From assembly GCA_937775205.1 (NCBI GenBank), contig CALKBX010000030.1, positions 1 through 64,000 of the forward strand: DNA of 64,000 nucleotides, in the 5' to 3' direction. The stretch comes from an uncultured Verrucomicrobiae bacterium (lineage in GTDB: Bacteria > Verrucomicrobiota > Verrucomicrobiia > Limisphaerales > UBA1100). Shown here in pieces: positions 27,248-39,222 of the stretch (position 1 is the first letter of the stretch; each line of letters starts with the position of its first letter). The position numbers were made by a program, and so were the translations under genes. The notes beneath the pieces were generated by a model that was not told the origin of the DNA, searched no databases, and saw only the letters and a program-made list of their open reading frames with translations.

Positions 27248-30200
27248 ATGACCCTCGGCCGCCTCATTTTTAACAGTCTCACGCATCACGCACGCTCGCA
27301 CTTGGGCACGCTGCTCGGTGCCATCGTAGCCGGCGCGGTGTTAACCGGTTCGTTGGTAGTCGGCGATTCAGTGAAGAGAACGCTCCAAAACCAAGCCGAA
27401 CAACGCCTTGGCCACATCCAAGCTGCACTCGTGCAGCACGATCGATTCTTTCGTGCGGACCTGGCAAACGCCATAGCTCTCGATGACAAAACACATTTTG
27501 CTCCAATTCTCAAATTGAACGCTGCCGGATATGTTACGGACACAAAAAAACGCGCCAATCAAATCCAACTCATAGGCATCGACGATTCGTTTTGGAGACA
27601 CGCCCTTCTAAAATCAAACCGACCGCCAACTTTGAAAGGATGGCGAAGCCTTCATCAATCGGCTCCTTGCCGCACAGCTTGGGCTCAAGGCCGGCGATGA
27701 ATTCAGCCTACGCATTGCCAAGCCGAGTGTGCTCCCGCGCGATGCCCCACTCTCGGTGGCCGAAGACCTCACCGCGCGATTGACGCTCACTGTCGCCAAA
27801 GTGACCGGTGCGGATTCTGAGTTAGCCAACTTCAGCCTGCGCCCCGGCGCCGTGCCACCCTTCAATGTTTTCGTGCCGCTTGCGTGGCTGCAAAAAAAAT
27901 CCGAACTGACCAACCGCGCCAACGCGATGCTTGCGAGCGGGTCTATGCCGACGAAAGAATTGGTGCGATCGGCCAATGCTAAAATAAAAAATGAGTGGCG
28001 ATTGGCGGATGCAGAATTGATGCTAATTGAAAACGGAAAAGACAACGTCATCGACCTTCGCACCGACCGCATTTTTCTCGATGCCAACACGCTGAAGGCC
28101 ACCGCCGATTCCCAAACGGCGCTCACGTACATTGCCAACGAATTTCGCATCGGCACGAATGCCGTGCCGTACTCGATGATTGCCGGCGTGAGCGAGGGAC
28201 TTTTTGAAAACACACCCACCGGCGATGAGATGCTTATCACCCAATGGCTCAAGGATGACCTCGGGGCAAAGGTCGGTGACAAAATTGAAGTAGATTATTA
28301 TGTGCTCGGCCTCAACCGGCAGTTGGAAGAGCGCCCGCACACCTTCACCGTAACCGGTATCGTGCCCACGGAAGAGCCAGGTTGGCGCGAGTTGATGCCC
28401 AACTTTCCCGGCATCGTGGACAAAGATAATCTGCGCGACTGGAATCCCGGCATCGATTTTGATTCCAGCCGCATCCGCGACCAAGACGAGGAATATTGGA
28501 AACAACATCGCGGCACTCCCAAAGCCTTTGTCGCGCTGGCCACCGCGCAAAAACTTTGGGCCAACCGCTACGGCGAAGCCACCACGGTGCGTTACACTTT
28601 CGCCAAAGGCAAACGCGCCCAAATCGAATCCTCGCTTAAGGAAAAACTCAATCCCGCGCAAATCGGCCTCGTGTTCCGCGATGTGCGCACTGAAGCGATC
28701 ACCGGCCAATCCGCCAGCGATTTCGGCGGGCTGTTCATCGGCCTCAGTTTTTTCCTCGTGCATCGCCGCGCTCATTTTGATGGGCCTCCTTTTCGTCTTC
28801 GGCGTGGAACAGCGCGCGCCACAAATCGGCACGCTCCTCGCCATTGGTTTCACCGGCAAAACCGATTCGCAATCTCCTCCTCGCCGAAGGCTTCGTGCTC
28901 GCACTCGTCGGCGCGTCACTCGGCGCTTGGGCGGGGCTGGCGTACACTCAGGTCACTCGTCGGCCTCCTCAACTCCGAATGGGGCGGCGCCATCGGCAAC
29001 GGCAGCATTGTTTACCACGCCGAACCGCTCACGGTGTTGTACGGCGTGCTCGGCGGTTTGTTCGTCGCGCTGTTCACCATTTGGCTGACCGTCCGCAAGC
29101 TCAGCCGCGCCAACGCCATCGCGCTCATCCAAGGCGAACCCGCCCAACCCGCCGCGGCCAAGGCGGGACGCAAAGCGCTCTTCACCGCGCTCATTTGTGC
29201 CGTGGGCGCGATTGCGCTTGGGTTTGCGATGAAGGATGCGCAGGGGCAAATGAAGGCGGGCGGATTTTTTGGCGCGGGGATGCTGTTGCTCGTCAGTTGC
29301 CTGTGCGTGTGCCACGCGTGGTTGGGCAAACTTGCGACGGGCGGCGGCGCATCCTTTGCCTCGCTGGGCGCGATGGGTTGGCGCGGCAGCGCGCGCCGGC
29401 GCGGGCGCAGCCTTGCCTGCATTGGACTGCTGGCGTGCGGGGTGTTTTTGCTGATCGCGGTGGGCGCGTTCCGGCTCGATCCCAACGAAGGCGCGGGCGA
29501 ACGCTGGAGCGGCACCGGCGGGTTTGCGTTTTTTGGCCAGAGCGATGTTCCGGTGTTGTTCGATCTGAACACCAAAAAAGGCCGCGAGGAAATGGCGCTT
29601 GATGCGTGGAGGCTCGATCCTTGTGCAGTTCCGCGTGCGCGCGGGCGACGATGCGAGCTGCCTCAACCTCAATCAAACCCGCGAGCCGCGCTTGCTTGGA
29701 GTGAACCCAAAATCATTGGCGGAGAAAAAGGCTTTCACCTTCGCCCAAGGCACGGGCTGGGAAGTGCTTAATGAACTCTGAAGGCGATGCCGTGCCGGCG
29801 GTGGTGGACATGAACACCGGCATGTGGATGCTGCACGTGAAGGTGGGCGACGTCATCGATTACCCCGATGAATCCGGCGGCACTTTTAAAATCCGCATCG
29901 CCGGATTCCTTGCCAACTCCGTGCTGCAGGGCGACCTCATCATTTCCGAAAAACAATTCGTGAAACACTTCCCCTCCGCCAGCGGGTATCGCGTGTTCCT
30001 GATTGATTCCGCCGACCCCAAAGCCACCGCCGCCGCGCTGAGTTTTGCGCTGGAAGATTACGGCCTCGAACTGACGCCCGCCACGCGACGACTGGCGGAA
30101 TTCAGCCAAGTGCAAAACACGTACCTCGACATCTTCCAAGCGCTCGGCGGCCTGGCGCTGCTGCTCGGCAGCGTGGGCCTCGGCGTGGTGGTGTCTGCGC

Positions 30201-30504
30201 AACGTGCTCGAACGGCGCGGCGAACTGGCGTTGCTTGCAGGCGGTGGGCTTCCGCAAATCCGCGCTGCACTGGCTGGTGCTGGCCGAGCACGGCGGGCTG
30301 TTAGTCTTGGGCTTGGCCGCCGGCATCATCAGCGCGGCCGTCGCCGTTTGGCCGGCGCTTCACGCAACCCCGGCCAAGGGATGCCACTGAAATTGCTGGC
30401 GTGGACGGTGGGCGGCATTTTGCTGAGTGGACTGCTCTGGACATGGCTCGCCGCCGTGACCGCCCTGCGCGGAAAATTATTGCCGGCATTGCGCCACGAG
30501 TGAT
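27248..30504 (+). pseudogene. FtsX/MacB-like ABC transporter permease, broken by about nine frameshifts
   Basis: The product is recoverable only by changing frame repeatedly: near 27640, 28760, 28858, 28952, 29600, 29770, 30197, 30228 and 30378. Rejoined it is about 1080 residues. An N-terminal helix (LGTLLGAIVAGAVLTGSLVVG) is followed by a large periplasmic region. A first FtsX core follows (ALILMGLLFVFGVEQRAPQI; LLLAEGFVLALVGASLGAWA; VLGGLFVALFTIWLTVRKLS). Then come a central domain and a second FtsX core (ALGGLALLLGSVGLGVVV; LLAWTVGGILLSGLLWTWLA). Coding periodicity persists across the breaks, so indel errors are as likely as decay. It pairs with the preceding ATPase, perhaps exporting the pathway product. 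Confidence 0.7.
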
Positions 30505-30524
30505 GGGCGTTCTACACTCGGGCC

Positions 30525-31162
30525 ATGACGCGTTGGATTTTTTTGCCTTTGCTTGCCTTGCTGCTCTCTGCGTGTGTGATGCCGCCGCCGTGCCGGATGC
30601 ACGAATTTGACGCCGCTAGTTCGGGCGAATTTTCAGTCCGCCGCACTGCCGGAAAACTGGATTGAACTCAACGGAGAAGTCGCCGTCGTTGACGGTGCGC
30701 TGCATTTGCCGGCCGAGCCGTTGGAATTGCACGGGGTGATGTTTGGCCCGGCGTTGCTCGATGACCTGCGCGTGGCCGCGCGGTTTCGAGCTGAGGCGAA
30801 GGGCCGACAATTTCCGGAATTCGGTTTGGGGCTCAACGGCATCGGCGGGTATCGCGTGATGGTGAGTCCCGGCCAAAAGAAGCTGAAACTTTTCCGCAAT
30901 GACGTGCTCGTGCACGAGGCTAGATCACACATGGGTGCCCGGCGATTGGACGCACATGACGTTGCAAGTCCGCCCACTGCCGGGGCTAAAGTGGAGGGTG
31001 ACGGCCAAGGTTTGGCACAGCAGCGAATTGGAGCCGAAAGAGTGGCAGCTCGCGTGGACGGAAAATGTGGAGCCCCTCCCCGGGCGCGCCACGGCTTGGG
31101 GTCAGCCGTATTCGGGGATGCCGATTGCGGTGGATGATGTGCGGGTTTGGCGGATTGATTGA
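30525..31162 (+). CDS. Lipoprotein of unknown function, frameshifted at least twice
   Basis: The N-terminus MTRWIFLPLLALLLSACVM is a lipoprotein signal with an LSAC lipobox. The following sequence changes frame near 30610-30640 and again near 30920-30930. The recovered chain includes ENWIELNGEVAVVDGALHL, GGYRVMVSPGQKKLKLF and a C-terminal WVPGDWTHMTLQV ending PIAVDDVRVWRID. That pattern resembles concanavalin/LamG-like lectin domains (DUF1080-like), but the assignment is tentative. It follows the permease by 20 bases. Confidence 0.55.
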
Positions 31163-31164
31163 TT

Positions 31165-31200
31165 GTACCCGGACCGATGGTCCGAGACCCGGGCTACATT
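31165..31200. repeat. Dispersed GGACCGATGGTCC palindrome, family C
   Basis: CCCGGACCGATGGTCCGAGA followed by CCCGGGCTACATT. A longer relative lies at 38967-39017. Both lie just past gene ends. Confidence 0.5.
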
Positions 31201-31223
31201 GGCGGTCACGCGTTTTTCAAATT

Positions 31224-31981
31224 CTACAAATCAATTGGGCCGCCGAGGCGGTGGCCGTCCAGTTCGTAGATGCCGACGAGGTAGCCGTTCTCGAGCACTT
31301 CGCCGACTTTGAGCGTGCCGAAAATGGTGATGGGCACGTCCATGATTGGCTTCACGCCTTTGCCCTCGGGCATACGCACGCTCACCCATTCGTTGATCTT
31401 GGGCACGGTGCCGTAGCAGCACATCGATTGATCGCGCAGGATGAGCATCTCGGTGATCTTGCCGCCTTCCACCTTGAGCGGGAGCATGTAGCCCTTGAGC
31501 GCTATTTTCTTTTTGTGAAAATCAGTAACGGATTTGGGGATGATATTTTTCTCAATAATCGCCTTGGCCTTGGGATCGGTGATGGGATCATCGGGCACTT
31601 CGTAGGCGAAGGAGGCGAGTCGATCAAAACTGATGAGAGAATAATCGCCAATCTTTGCTGGCAGTTCCGGCTGCGTCAGTTCCACCGGCGTCGGCGCGGG
31701 CTTACCGGCCTCGGGTTTTTGCGCGGGTTCAACTGGCTCCGTGAGGACAATCTCCTTGGGCTCCACCTTGGCGATGAGTGGTTCCACGGGCTTGGCCACT
31801 CGCGGCTGTCCGGTGCCGTCACGGCACGGCCTAACTCCTGGATAAATGGTTGCTCCGGCGCGGCCGGCTACGCGCAACACCACTTCACCACGCTGCACGA
31901 CCACGTTTTGATTGAATCGGCGTTTGCTGGCCGCAACCGGCCAACCCGCCAGTTACACCGATGCCTTGCCAAAGTCTTCAT
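31224..31981 (-). CDS. DUF3299 family protein, N-terminus frameshifted
   Basis: The C-terminal ~150 residues are a clear DUF3299 domain: HKKKIALKGYMLPLKV, LILRDQSMCCYGTVPKINEWV and VPITIFGTLKVGEVLENGYLVGIY. The CCYG cysteine pair may bind metal. A Pro/Glu/Lys-rich linker precedes it. The continuous frame begins at a GTG at 31904. An ATG at 31981 behind AAGGAG suggests the real start is there, with a one-base shift at about 31910-31950. DUF3299 genes often sit with ABC permeases and His-rich periplasmic proteins, as here. It is the last gene of the minus-strand operon. Confidence 0.75.
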
Positions 31982-32018
31982 TACCGACAATCTACTCCTT
32001 TTTGGCGAAATTGGAAAG

Positions 32019-32465
32019 TTATTTTTGTGAGCGTTTTGCCTTCGATTTTAGTTCGGTGAGGGTGCCGGTGAAGGTGGTGGTGTCGTTTAGCCAATCGATT
32101 TCGGCGACGTATACGGAGGTGGGTTGGTCGGTGGCGGTCACGCCGTCCAGTTTGGTGGGTTTGAAGGTGATGGTTTTTTCCTCGCCTTACTGCTTGGCGG
32201 TGGCCTCGATTTTTTCCATGAAAAATTTCACCGGAGCTTCGCGTGGATGAAAGCGCATGGCGTGCATTTGCAGACGCGTTGTGCCCGGTTCGAGCACAAA
32301 CTCAAGATGGCAAAATTCATCTTCCACATTCACCAACACCCCGCCGTGCGGGGCTTGGTGGCCGTGAGCATCGCCGTGGTGTGTGGCCTGTCATGATCGT
32401 GGTCGTGGCTGTCGCCGCAACCGAGCGCGGCGGCCAACAACAGAATTGAGGAAAAAGTTTTTCAT
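32019..32465 (-). pseudogene. His-rich metal-binding lipoprotein, broken by frameshifts and an in-frame stop
   Basis: This gene has no intact long frame. From the ATG at 32465 it reads MKNFF, then after a one-base shift ILLLAAALGCGDSHDHDHD (lipobox LGCG). After a second shift it continues HHGDAHGHQAPHGGVLVNV, EDEFCHLEFVLEPGTTRLQM and HAMRFHPREAPVKFFMEKI, then an in-frame TAA, and goes on to VAEIDWLNDTTTFTGTLTEL. The His/Asp clusters and PHGG phrase are typical of periplasmic Zn- or Cu-handling proteins of PVC bacteria. It lies one base after the permease stop and upstream of the DUF3299 gene. Whether it is dead or mis-sequenced is undecided. Confidence 0.6.
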
Positions 32466-32466
32466 C

Positions 32467-33698
32467 TTAACTTTGCGGGATGAGGTTTTCGGCCACGTCG
32501 GTGCGATAGGCTTTGAGAGCGGGAATGATGCCCACCACCGCGCCGAGTGCTACGAGCCCCACCGGCACGATGATCATCACGGGGTGTTGCTCGAAGGGAT
32601 GGAGGGTGACGCCGATTTCGTTTCGCAAAATGCTTTCGGCGGCGGCCATAATTCCGGCGTACACGGCGAAGCCAATGACCGCGCCGAGCGCGGCGATGGT
32701 GGCACTCTCGAGCACGATAACGCCAAACACCGTGCCGCGTCCCGCGCCGAGCGCGCGCAGAATGGCAAACTCGCGGCGGCGTTCGTTCATCGTATTATAT
32801 ATACTCGCCAGCACGGAACCCGCCGCCACCACGGCCACCAGCAGCGCCACCCACCGCAGCACTTTCTCCGCCCAACCGAGCCGGTCGAACAGCCGCGCCA
32901 CGACGTCGGCGGTGGATTTCACAAACGTGAGGTGGTCGGTGCCTTTGTTGTAAATACCGTCGAGGCTGTTCATCCCGAAGGCGCGCGCGGTGGTGTTGGT
33001 GCTGAGCTGAATGAGCACCGCGCTGACGTCGCCGGCGTATTGCGCGTCGTGCCCGTCCATTTGCTGCAGGCCCTCGATGGGAATCCAAATCACTTTGTCG
33101 GCCGGCGTGCCGGTGGGGCGCAGGATGCCCACCACGGTGTACTCATCCTTGTGCGGCTGCTGGCCTTCGGCAAAGTTGAGGCCGTGATACGGACTGAATT
33201 TTTGGTTCACGCGCCAGCCGAGCTTGCGCGCCACTGTGTCGCCGATCACCGCCTCCTTGTTCCATTGCTTGTCGTTGCGGATAAAATAATCGCCCACGGC
33301 CAACGCGTAAGGCTCGCCCGGCGAATGTTCGGCAGCAAATAAATCGTGCGTCGTGCCCACGATGCGATAGCCCTGAAAATTATCGCCCACGGCAATCGGC
33401 ACGGCGTTGCGGTAAAAGCGTTTGTAGCTTTTGCGGAACGTTTCGTAATCGGCGCGGTTGATGAGCCCAGGCGAGGCGTCCATATGAAACAGGCTGTTGA
33501 GCACCAACTGCGTTTGCGAACCGCGCGGCCCGAGGATGGCATCGAAGCCGCCGGTGACATTCCGGAAGGCTCGCTGCGATTGGAAGTTCACCACCCACAC
33601 CGCCATCAACAAACCACAGCCGAGGCCAATGCTGGTGGCGGTAATGATCGTGGACAACGCGTGCTGGCGCAGGCTGTTGCGGATAATCATCCACCAAG

Positions 33699-33702
<4 letters not shown>
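32467..33702 (-). CDS. FtsX-family ABC transporter permease
   Basis: A 411-residue intact permease. An N-terminal helix (STIITATSIGLGCGLLMAVWVV) is followed by a ~220-residue periplasmic MacB-type domain. Three C-terminal helices end it (VLRWVALLVAVVAAGSVLASI; ATIAALGAVIGFAVYAGIM; VMIIVPVGLVALGAVVGIIPAL). The RRREFAILRALGAGRGTVFG coupling helix is typical of FtsX/LolCE proteins. These permeases usually transduce ATP hydrolysis mechanically rather than importing solutes directly. Its start overlaps the ATPase stop by four bases. Confidence 0.92.
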
Positions 33703-35556
<1,854 letters not shown>

Positions 35557-35588
35557 TCCGCAGACATAATTCAAAATCCAGAATTTAC

Positions 35589-35615
35589 AAGGCGGCCTTC
35601 GGGTCGCCTTTTTTT
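35589..35615 (+). terminator. Rho-independent terminator of gap
   Basis: AAGGCGGCC and GGTCGCCTT form a 9-bp stem (one G-T pair) around a TTCG tetraloop, followed by a run of T. Confidence 0.92.
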
Positions 35616-35628
35616 GTGATCTTTTTTT

Positions 35629-35689
35629 TGAACCGCCAAGACACAAAGTATTTTTGAAAATGGTTTCCCTTGGTGTCTCGGCGGTTCAA
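35629..35689. repeat. Inverted repeat TTGAACCGCCAAGACAC, family D
   Basis: Arms 35629-35645 and 35673-35689 match at 16 of 17 positions. Related TTGAACCGCC arms occur at 36557-36578 and about 38908. It fills much of the gap-to-next-gene interval (35557-35767), in which I see no gene. Confidence 0.6.
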
Positions 35690-35767
35690 TCCTTCTTCAC
35701 ACTCGGTTAACAACTTTCCAAGCATGATTTAACAAACCGCCTTACGTTAAACCAAGGAGAATGGCAA

Positions 35768-36061
35768 ATGTGGTATGCAGGACAACGGGTGATTTGCACC
35801 AACGACCACTTTTCCGGCGCGATTTGGGATTGGACCTCCACCGTGCCGCGGGAAGGTGAGGTCTACACCATCGCGGACTTCGAGCACCTGCCGCAATGGA
35901 ACACGCGCACGCCCATCCTGAGTTTCCTCCTGCGGGAATTGCGTGTTGATGACAGTGACATCGCCAGTGCCTACTTCTCCTCTTGGCGGTTTGAACCGGC
36001 GGAAAATAATCCCCCTTGGGCGGCCAACGCCCTCCACCCAGGCCGGTTCAGCTCCACCTAA
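35768..36061 (+). CDS. Small protein of unknown function
   Basis: A 97-residue soluble protein behind an AAGGAG at a 10-base spacing. It begins MWYAGQRVICTNDHFSG, continues AIWDWTSTVPREGEVYTIAD, and ends with a short Pro/Asn-rich tail. I recognise only a resemblance to short uncharacterised proteins with a G-x-x-V-x-C-x-(D/N)-D start and a G-x-V-Y-x-V strand. The pattern suggests a small beta-barrel. No function is assigned. Confidence 0.65.
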   Translation: MWYAGQRVICTNDHFSGAIWDWTSTVPREGEVYTIADFEHLPQWNTRTPILSFLLRELRVDDSDIASAYFSSWRFEPAENNPPWAANALHPGRFSST

Positions 36062-36062
36062 A

Positions 36063-36099
36063 AGTCGCGAGGGCGGCCCACCTCCGTCCTCGCGACTTG
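36063..36099. terminator. Stem-loop between small protein gene and YjbQ gene
   Basis: AAGTCGCGAGG (36063-36073) and CCTCGCGACTT (36089-36099) form a perfect 11-bp stem with a 15-base loop, starting two bases after the stop. There is no strong T run, so it may be a weak terminator or a repeat. Confidence 0.5.
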
Positions 36100-36131
36100 C
36101 CTTTCGGCAACTTTCGCGGCAAACCTTTTTT

Positions 36132-36554
36132 ATGCTTTCGCAACACACGCACACGCTTGCCGTACCCACACGCGGTAGGGATTTCCACGATATCACCGGC
36201 GAGGTGGAGTCGTTGGTGGATGAAGCGGGCTTTGCTGAGGGGCTGGCCACGGTGCATCTTCAGCACACGAGCGCGTCGCTGCTAATTCAGGAGAACGCGG
36301 ATCCCGGCGTGCGACGGGACTTGGAGCGGTTCATGGCACGGGTGTGCCCGGATGGGGACCCGATGTTCGAGCATGATTACGAGGGGCCCGATGACATGCC
36401 CGCGCACGTGCGCACCGCGCTCACCGCCGTCAACCTCTCCATCCCTATCACCAGCGGCCGCCTTGCGCTCGGCACGTGGCAAGGGATTTATCTCTGGGAA
36501 CACCGCCACGCCGGCCATCGCCGCAAAGTAACGGTGCATTTAATCGGGGAATGA
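36132..36554 (+). CDS. YjbQ/UPF0047 family protein
   Basis: A 140-residue protein. The YjbQ signature is clear: VHLQHTSASLLIQENADPGVRRDL with conserved His and Asn residues, then LALGTWQGIYLWEHR. The YjbQ family forms beta-rich trimers; a weak thiamine phosphate synthase activity has been reported for E. coli YjbQ. The true role is unsettled. The start at 36132 gives the standard family length. Confidence 0.9.
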   Translation: MLSQHTHTLAVPTRGRDFHDITGEVESLVDEAGFAEGLATVHLQHTSASLLIQENADPGVRRDLERFMARVCPDGDPMFEHDYEGPDDMPAHVRTALTAVNLSIPITSGRLALGTWQGIYLWEHRHAGHRRKVTVHLIGE

Positions 36555-36556
36555 TT

Positions 36557-36578
36557 TTGAACCGCCTTGGCGGTTCAA
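36557..36578. repeat. TTGAACCGCC palindrome, family D
   Basis: TTGAACCGCC-TT-GGCGGTTCAA forms a 10-bp perfect hairpin immediately after the YjbQ stop. It may also end transcription, being followed by TTTATC. Confidence 0.6.
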
Positions 36579-36626
36579 TTTATCTGGTCAAATAAATCCC
36601 CACGGCGCATCATTTGGCCTTACCTG

Positions 36627-38897
36627 ATGATTATGCGCACATTACTTTTGACTCTATTTACCGTCTCCACACTCATGGCGGCGGATGCACCCTCGGCGGC
36701 GGAACGGTTTGGATTTCTGGGGCCGGAAATTTTTCCGGTCGGGCGTGGCATTGATAACCTCCGCCAAGCGGATCTCGATGGCGATGGGCGGCGGGATTTG
36801 GTTTTAGTTAATAATCCGCGCAGCAAAATTACGCTGCTTTATAATCGCACCGGCGGCAAACCGGCGAAGGTCACGGACGACACCGCGAATGCGCTGCCGC
36901 CTGATGCACGGTTTCGAATTGAATCCATCCCATCGGAGAAACGCATTTCCAGTTTGGTGGTGGCGGATTTGAATGGGGACAAAAAGCCGGACCTTGCCTA
37001 CTACGGCGAGCCGAAGGAATTGCTGGTGCAATATCGCGAGGCCAAAGGCTGGGGCGCACCGAAGCGCTGGGCGCTGCGCGACGGGCAGCTGAGCGCCAAC
37101 GCGCTGGGCACGGGCGATCTCAACGGCGATGGCCGCACGGATTTATTGTTGCTGGGCGAATCGAAATTGTACGTGCTGTATCAGGACGCCAAGGGCGCGC
37201 TGGGCAAACCGGTGACCCTCCCGCTGGCGGGCGGCGTGAAGGCGTTTCAAATTGTGGATCTCGATGGCGATCGGCGCAGTGATTTGGCGTTGATGAATTG
37301 GCAGAGCGCCGCGCCGTTTCGGTTTCGGCTGCAGGGCAAGGACGGCCAACTCGGGCCGGAGTTGCAGTTTCGGATGCCCAAGCTGCGCAGCTTTCACGCG
37401 GAAGATTTGGACGCCGATGGCCGTGCGGAGTTGATTTCCATCGCCCAACAATCGGGCCGCGTGAGCGTGCATCATCTCGCCACGACCGCGCCCAAAGCGT
37501 TGGCGGGCGAACTGAATCGCGGCCAGCTCGAGCTGCTCGCCCTGCCCAAAACCGCCAAGAGCAAACGCGGCCGCGCGTGGGCGGACGTGGATGGCGATGG
37601 CCGCACGGATTTGATTTATGCCGATCCGGAGGGCAGCCAGCTCGTGCTGCAAACGCAAACCGAGCGCGGCACGTTTGCCAGTCCGCGCCGCTTCCCCTGC
37701 CTCAGCGGCATCACGCAAATCGCGGTGGCGGATTGGAATGGCGATGGTCGGCCGGAAATTTTTGTGCTCAGTGCCGATGAAAAACAGGCGGGCATCACGC
37801 GGCTGGAAAAAAATGGCCGAATGCCTTTCCCCGAGCCGATTGACACCGATGAGCATCGCCCGCTCGCACTCGCGGTGGGCGTACTTGCTGCCGGCAACAA
37901 ACCGGTGCTGGCGTTGGTAGTGGAAAAGGACGGTGCACGCCAACTGCAGCTGCATCAACCGGGCGTGGCAAAGGTAACTCAAAAGCTGAACGAAGATTAC
38001 AAAGCCAATCCGTCCATCGTGGCGTTTCACGATATGGATCAGGACGGGAACAATGATTTGTTGCTGCTGGCGCCGTTTGAAAAAATCAAGGTGCTGGTGA
38101 ATCGTGTGGACGACGATTTTGAAGAGGTGGATGTGGCCCCACCGGGCGGCACGCTGGACAAGCCCACCTTCAGCACGGCGGATGTGGACGGCGACGGCAA
38201 GGCGGAATTGCTGTTGGCACAGCGGAATTTTTTGCGCGCAGTGAAGTTGGAAAAACAAAATGACAAATGGCGGCTGCGCGTGAAGGATCAAATCAACGGC
38301 GCGGGCACGGACTCGCGCCTGCGCGCCGCCGTGGCACTGCCCTCGGGCAAAGGCCAAACCGCGCTGCTGTTGCTGGACACCGCACGCAAGGAGCTGACCG
38401 TATGCGAGCGCGACCGCACCGGCGTGTGGAAACCCACGCAACATCTGCCGTTGCCCACGGTGGATTTTACGAATGCACAACCCATCGCTCTCGGCAGCAA
38501 AACAGCAAACGCACTGGCGTTCACCGGCGTGAATCAGGCGGCGTGGCTGGCGTTCACCGGCGGCACTTGGAAGCTGGAGGAACGCGCCAGCTACGAAACG
38601 CCGCTCAAGGACGCCGAGCTGCGCGATGTGGTGTGCGGCGATCTCACGGGCAATGGTCGGAAGGATTTTGTGTTTTTGGAAACCGGCAAGAACCATCTCG
38701 ATCTCGCGGCATGGGATGCGCCGGGCAAGGTTTTGCCGGGAGTACGCTGGCGGGTTTTTGAGCAGCGCTCATTCCGTGGGCGCGGTGGCGGCGTGGAACC
38801 GCGCGAAGCAGTGATTGCGGATTTCGATGGCGACAAGCGCAATGACCTCGTGGTGCTGGTGCACGATCGGGTGCTGCTGTACACGCAGGAGAAGTGA
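36627..38897 (+). CDS. Exported FG-GAP/VCBS repeat beta-propeller protein
   Basis: About 756 residues with a signal peptide (MRTLLLTLFTVSTLMAA; start ATG at 36627 or 36633). At least eleven repeats contain a calcium-loop phrase of the form D-x-D/N-x-D-x-x-x-D/E-L, for example DLDGDGRRDLVL, DLNGDGRTDLLL and DVDGDGKAELLL. These are FG-GAP/VCBS blades, as in integrin-like propellers, and the protein probably binds Ca and carbohydrates or proteins outside the cell. No enzymatic domain is seen. It stands alone between the YjbQ gene and a repeat-rich gap. Confidence 0.85.
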   Translation: MIMRTLLLTLFTVSTLMAADAPSAAERFGFLGPEIFPVGRGIDNLRQADLDGDGRRDLVLVNNPRSKITLLYNRTGGKPAKVTDDTANALPPDARFRIESIPSEKRISSLVVADLNGDKKPDLAYYGEPKELLVQYREAKGWGAPKRWALRDGQLSANALGTGDLNGDGRTDLLLLGESKLYVLYQDAKGALGKPVTLPLAGGVKAFQIVDLDGDRRSDLALMNWQSAAPFRFRLQGKDGQLGPELQFRMPKLRSFHAEDLDADGRAELISIAQQSGRVSVHHLATTAPKALAGELNRGQLELLALPKTAKSKRGRAWADVDGDGRTDLIYADPEGSQLVLQTQTERGTFASPRRFPCLSGITQIAVADWNGDGRPEIFVLSADEKQAGITRLEKNGRMPFPEPIDTDEHRPLALAVGVLAAGNKPVLALVVEKDGARQLQLHQPGVAKVTQKLNEDYKANPSIVAFHDMDQDGNNDLLLLAPFEKIKVLVNRVDDDFEEVDVAPPGGTLDKPTFSTADVDGDGKAELLLAQRNFLRAVKLEKQNDKWRLRVKDQINGAGTDSRLRAAVALPSGKGQTALLLLDTARKELTVCERDRTGVWKPTQHLPLPTVDFTNAQPIALGSKTANALAFTGVNQAAWLAFTGGTWKLEERASYETPLKDAELRDVVCGDLTGNGRKDFVFLETGKNHLDLAAWDAPGKVLPGVRWRVFEQRSFRGRGGGVEPREAVIADFDGDKRNDLVVLVHDRVLLYTQEK

Positions 38898-38966
38898 GGG
38901 GTTTGGTTTGAACCGCCAAGGCGCAAAGACGCCAAGGTAAACCAATTCTTAATTCTTTGTGTTTTT

Positions 38967-39017
38967 TGTAGCCCGGACCGGTGGTCCGGGACCCGGGCCA
39001 CCGGCCCGGGCTACATT
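38967..39017. repeat. Long GGACCGGTGGTCC/CCCGGGCC palindrome, family C
   Basis: GCCCGGACCGGTGGTCCGGG is followed by ACCCGGGCCACCGGCCCGGGC. Two nested palindromes lie between flanking TGTAG and CTACA. A shorter copy occurs at 31165-31200. Confidence 0.6.
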
Positions 39018-39222
39018 GTAATCTTGGTGTCTTTGCGTTTGAAGGTTTGTCGCTTTTCTCCCTCACCCTAACCCTCTCCCGCTGGGAGAGGGAATCAATC
39101 CAATTGACTGCGTACCTAGCCTTTGGGTAGGGTGTGCTCTCCGAGCGCGCCGCGACGGTTTCGGAGAAACCAGCCCTAACCCCTCTCCCAGCAAGGTTGT
39201 GAGTTTTTCAAATTGCCCCGCA

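Noticed and set aside
37143-38696. Long open frame (517 codons) on the minus strand
   Set aside because: It lies wholly opposite the FG-GAP repeat gene. Its composition (Gln/His/Arg-rich) is what the repeat codons give in antisense, and it shows no domain.
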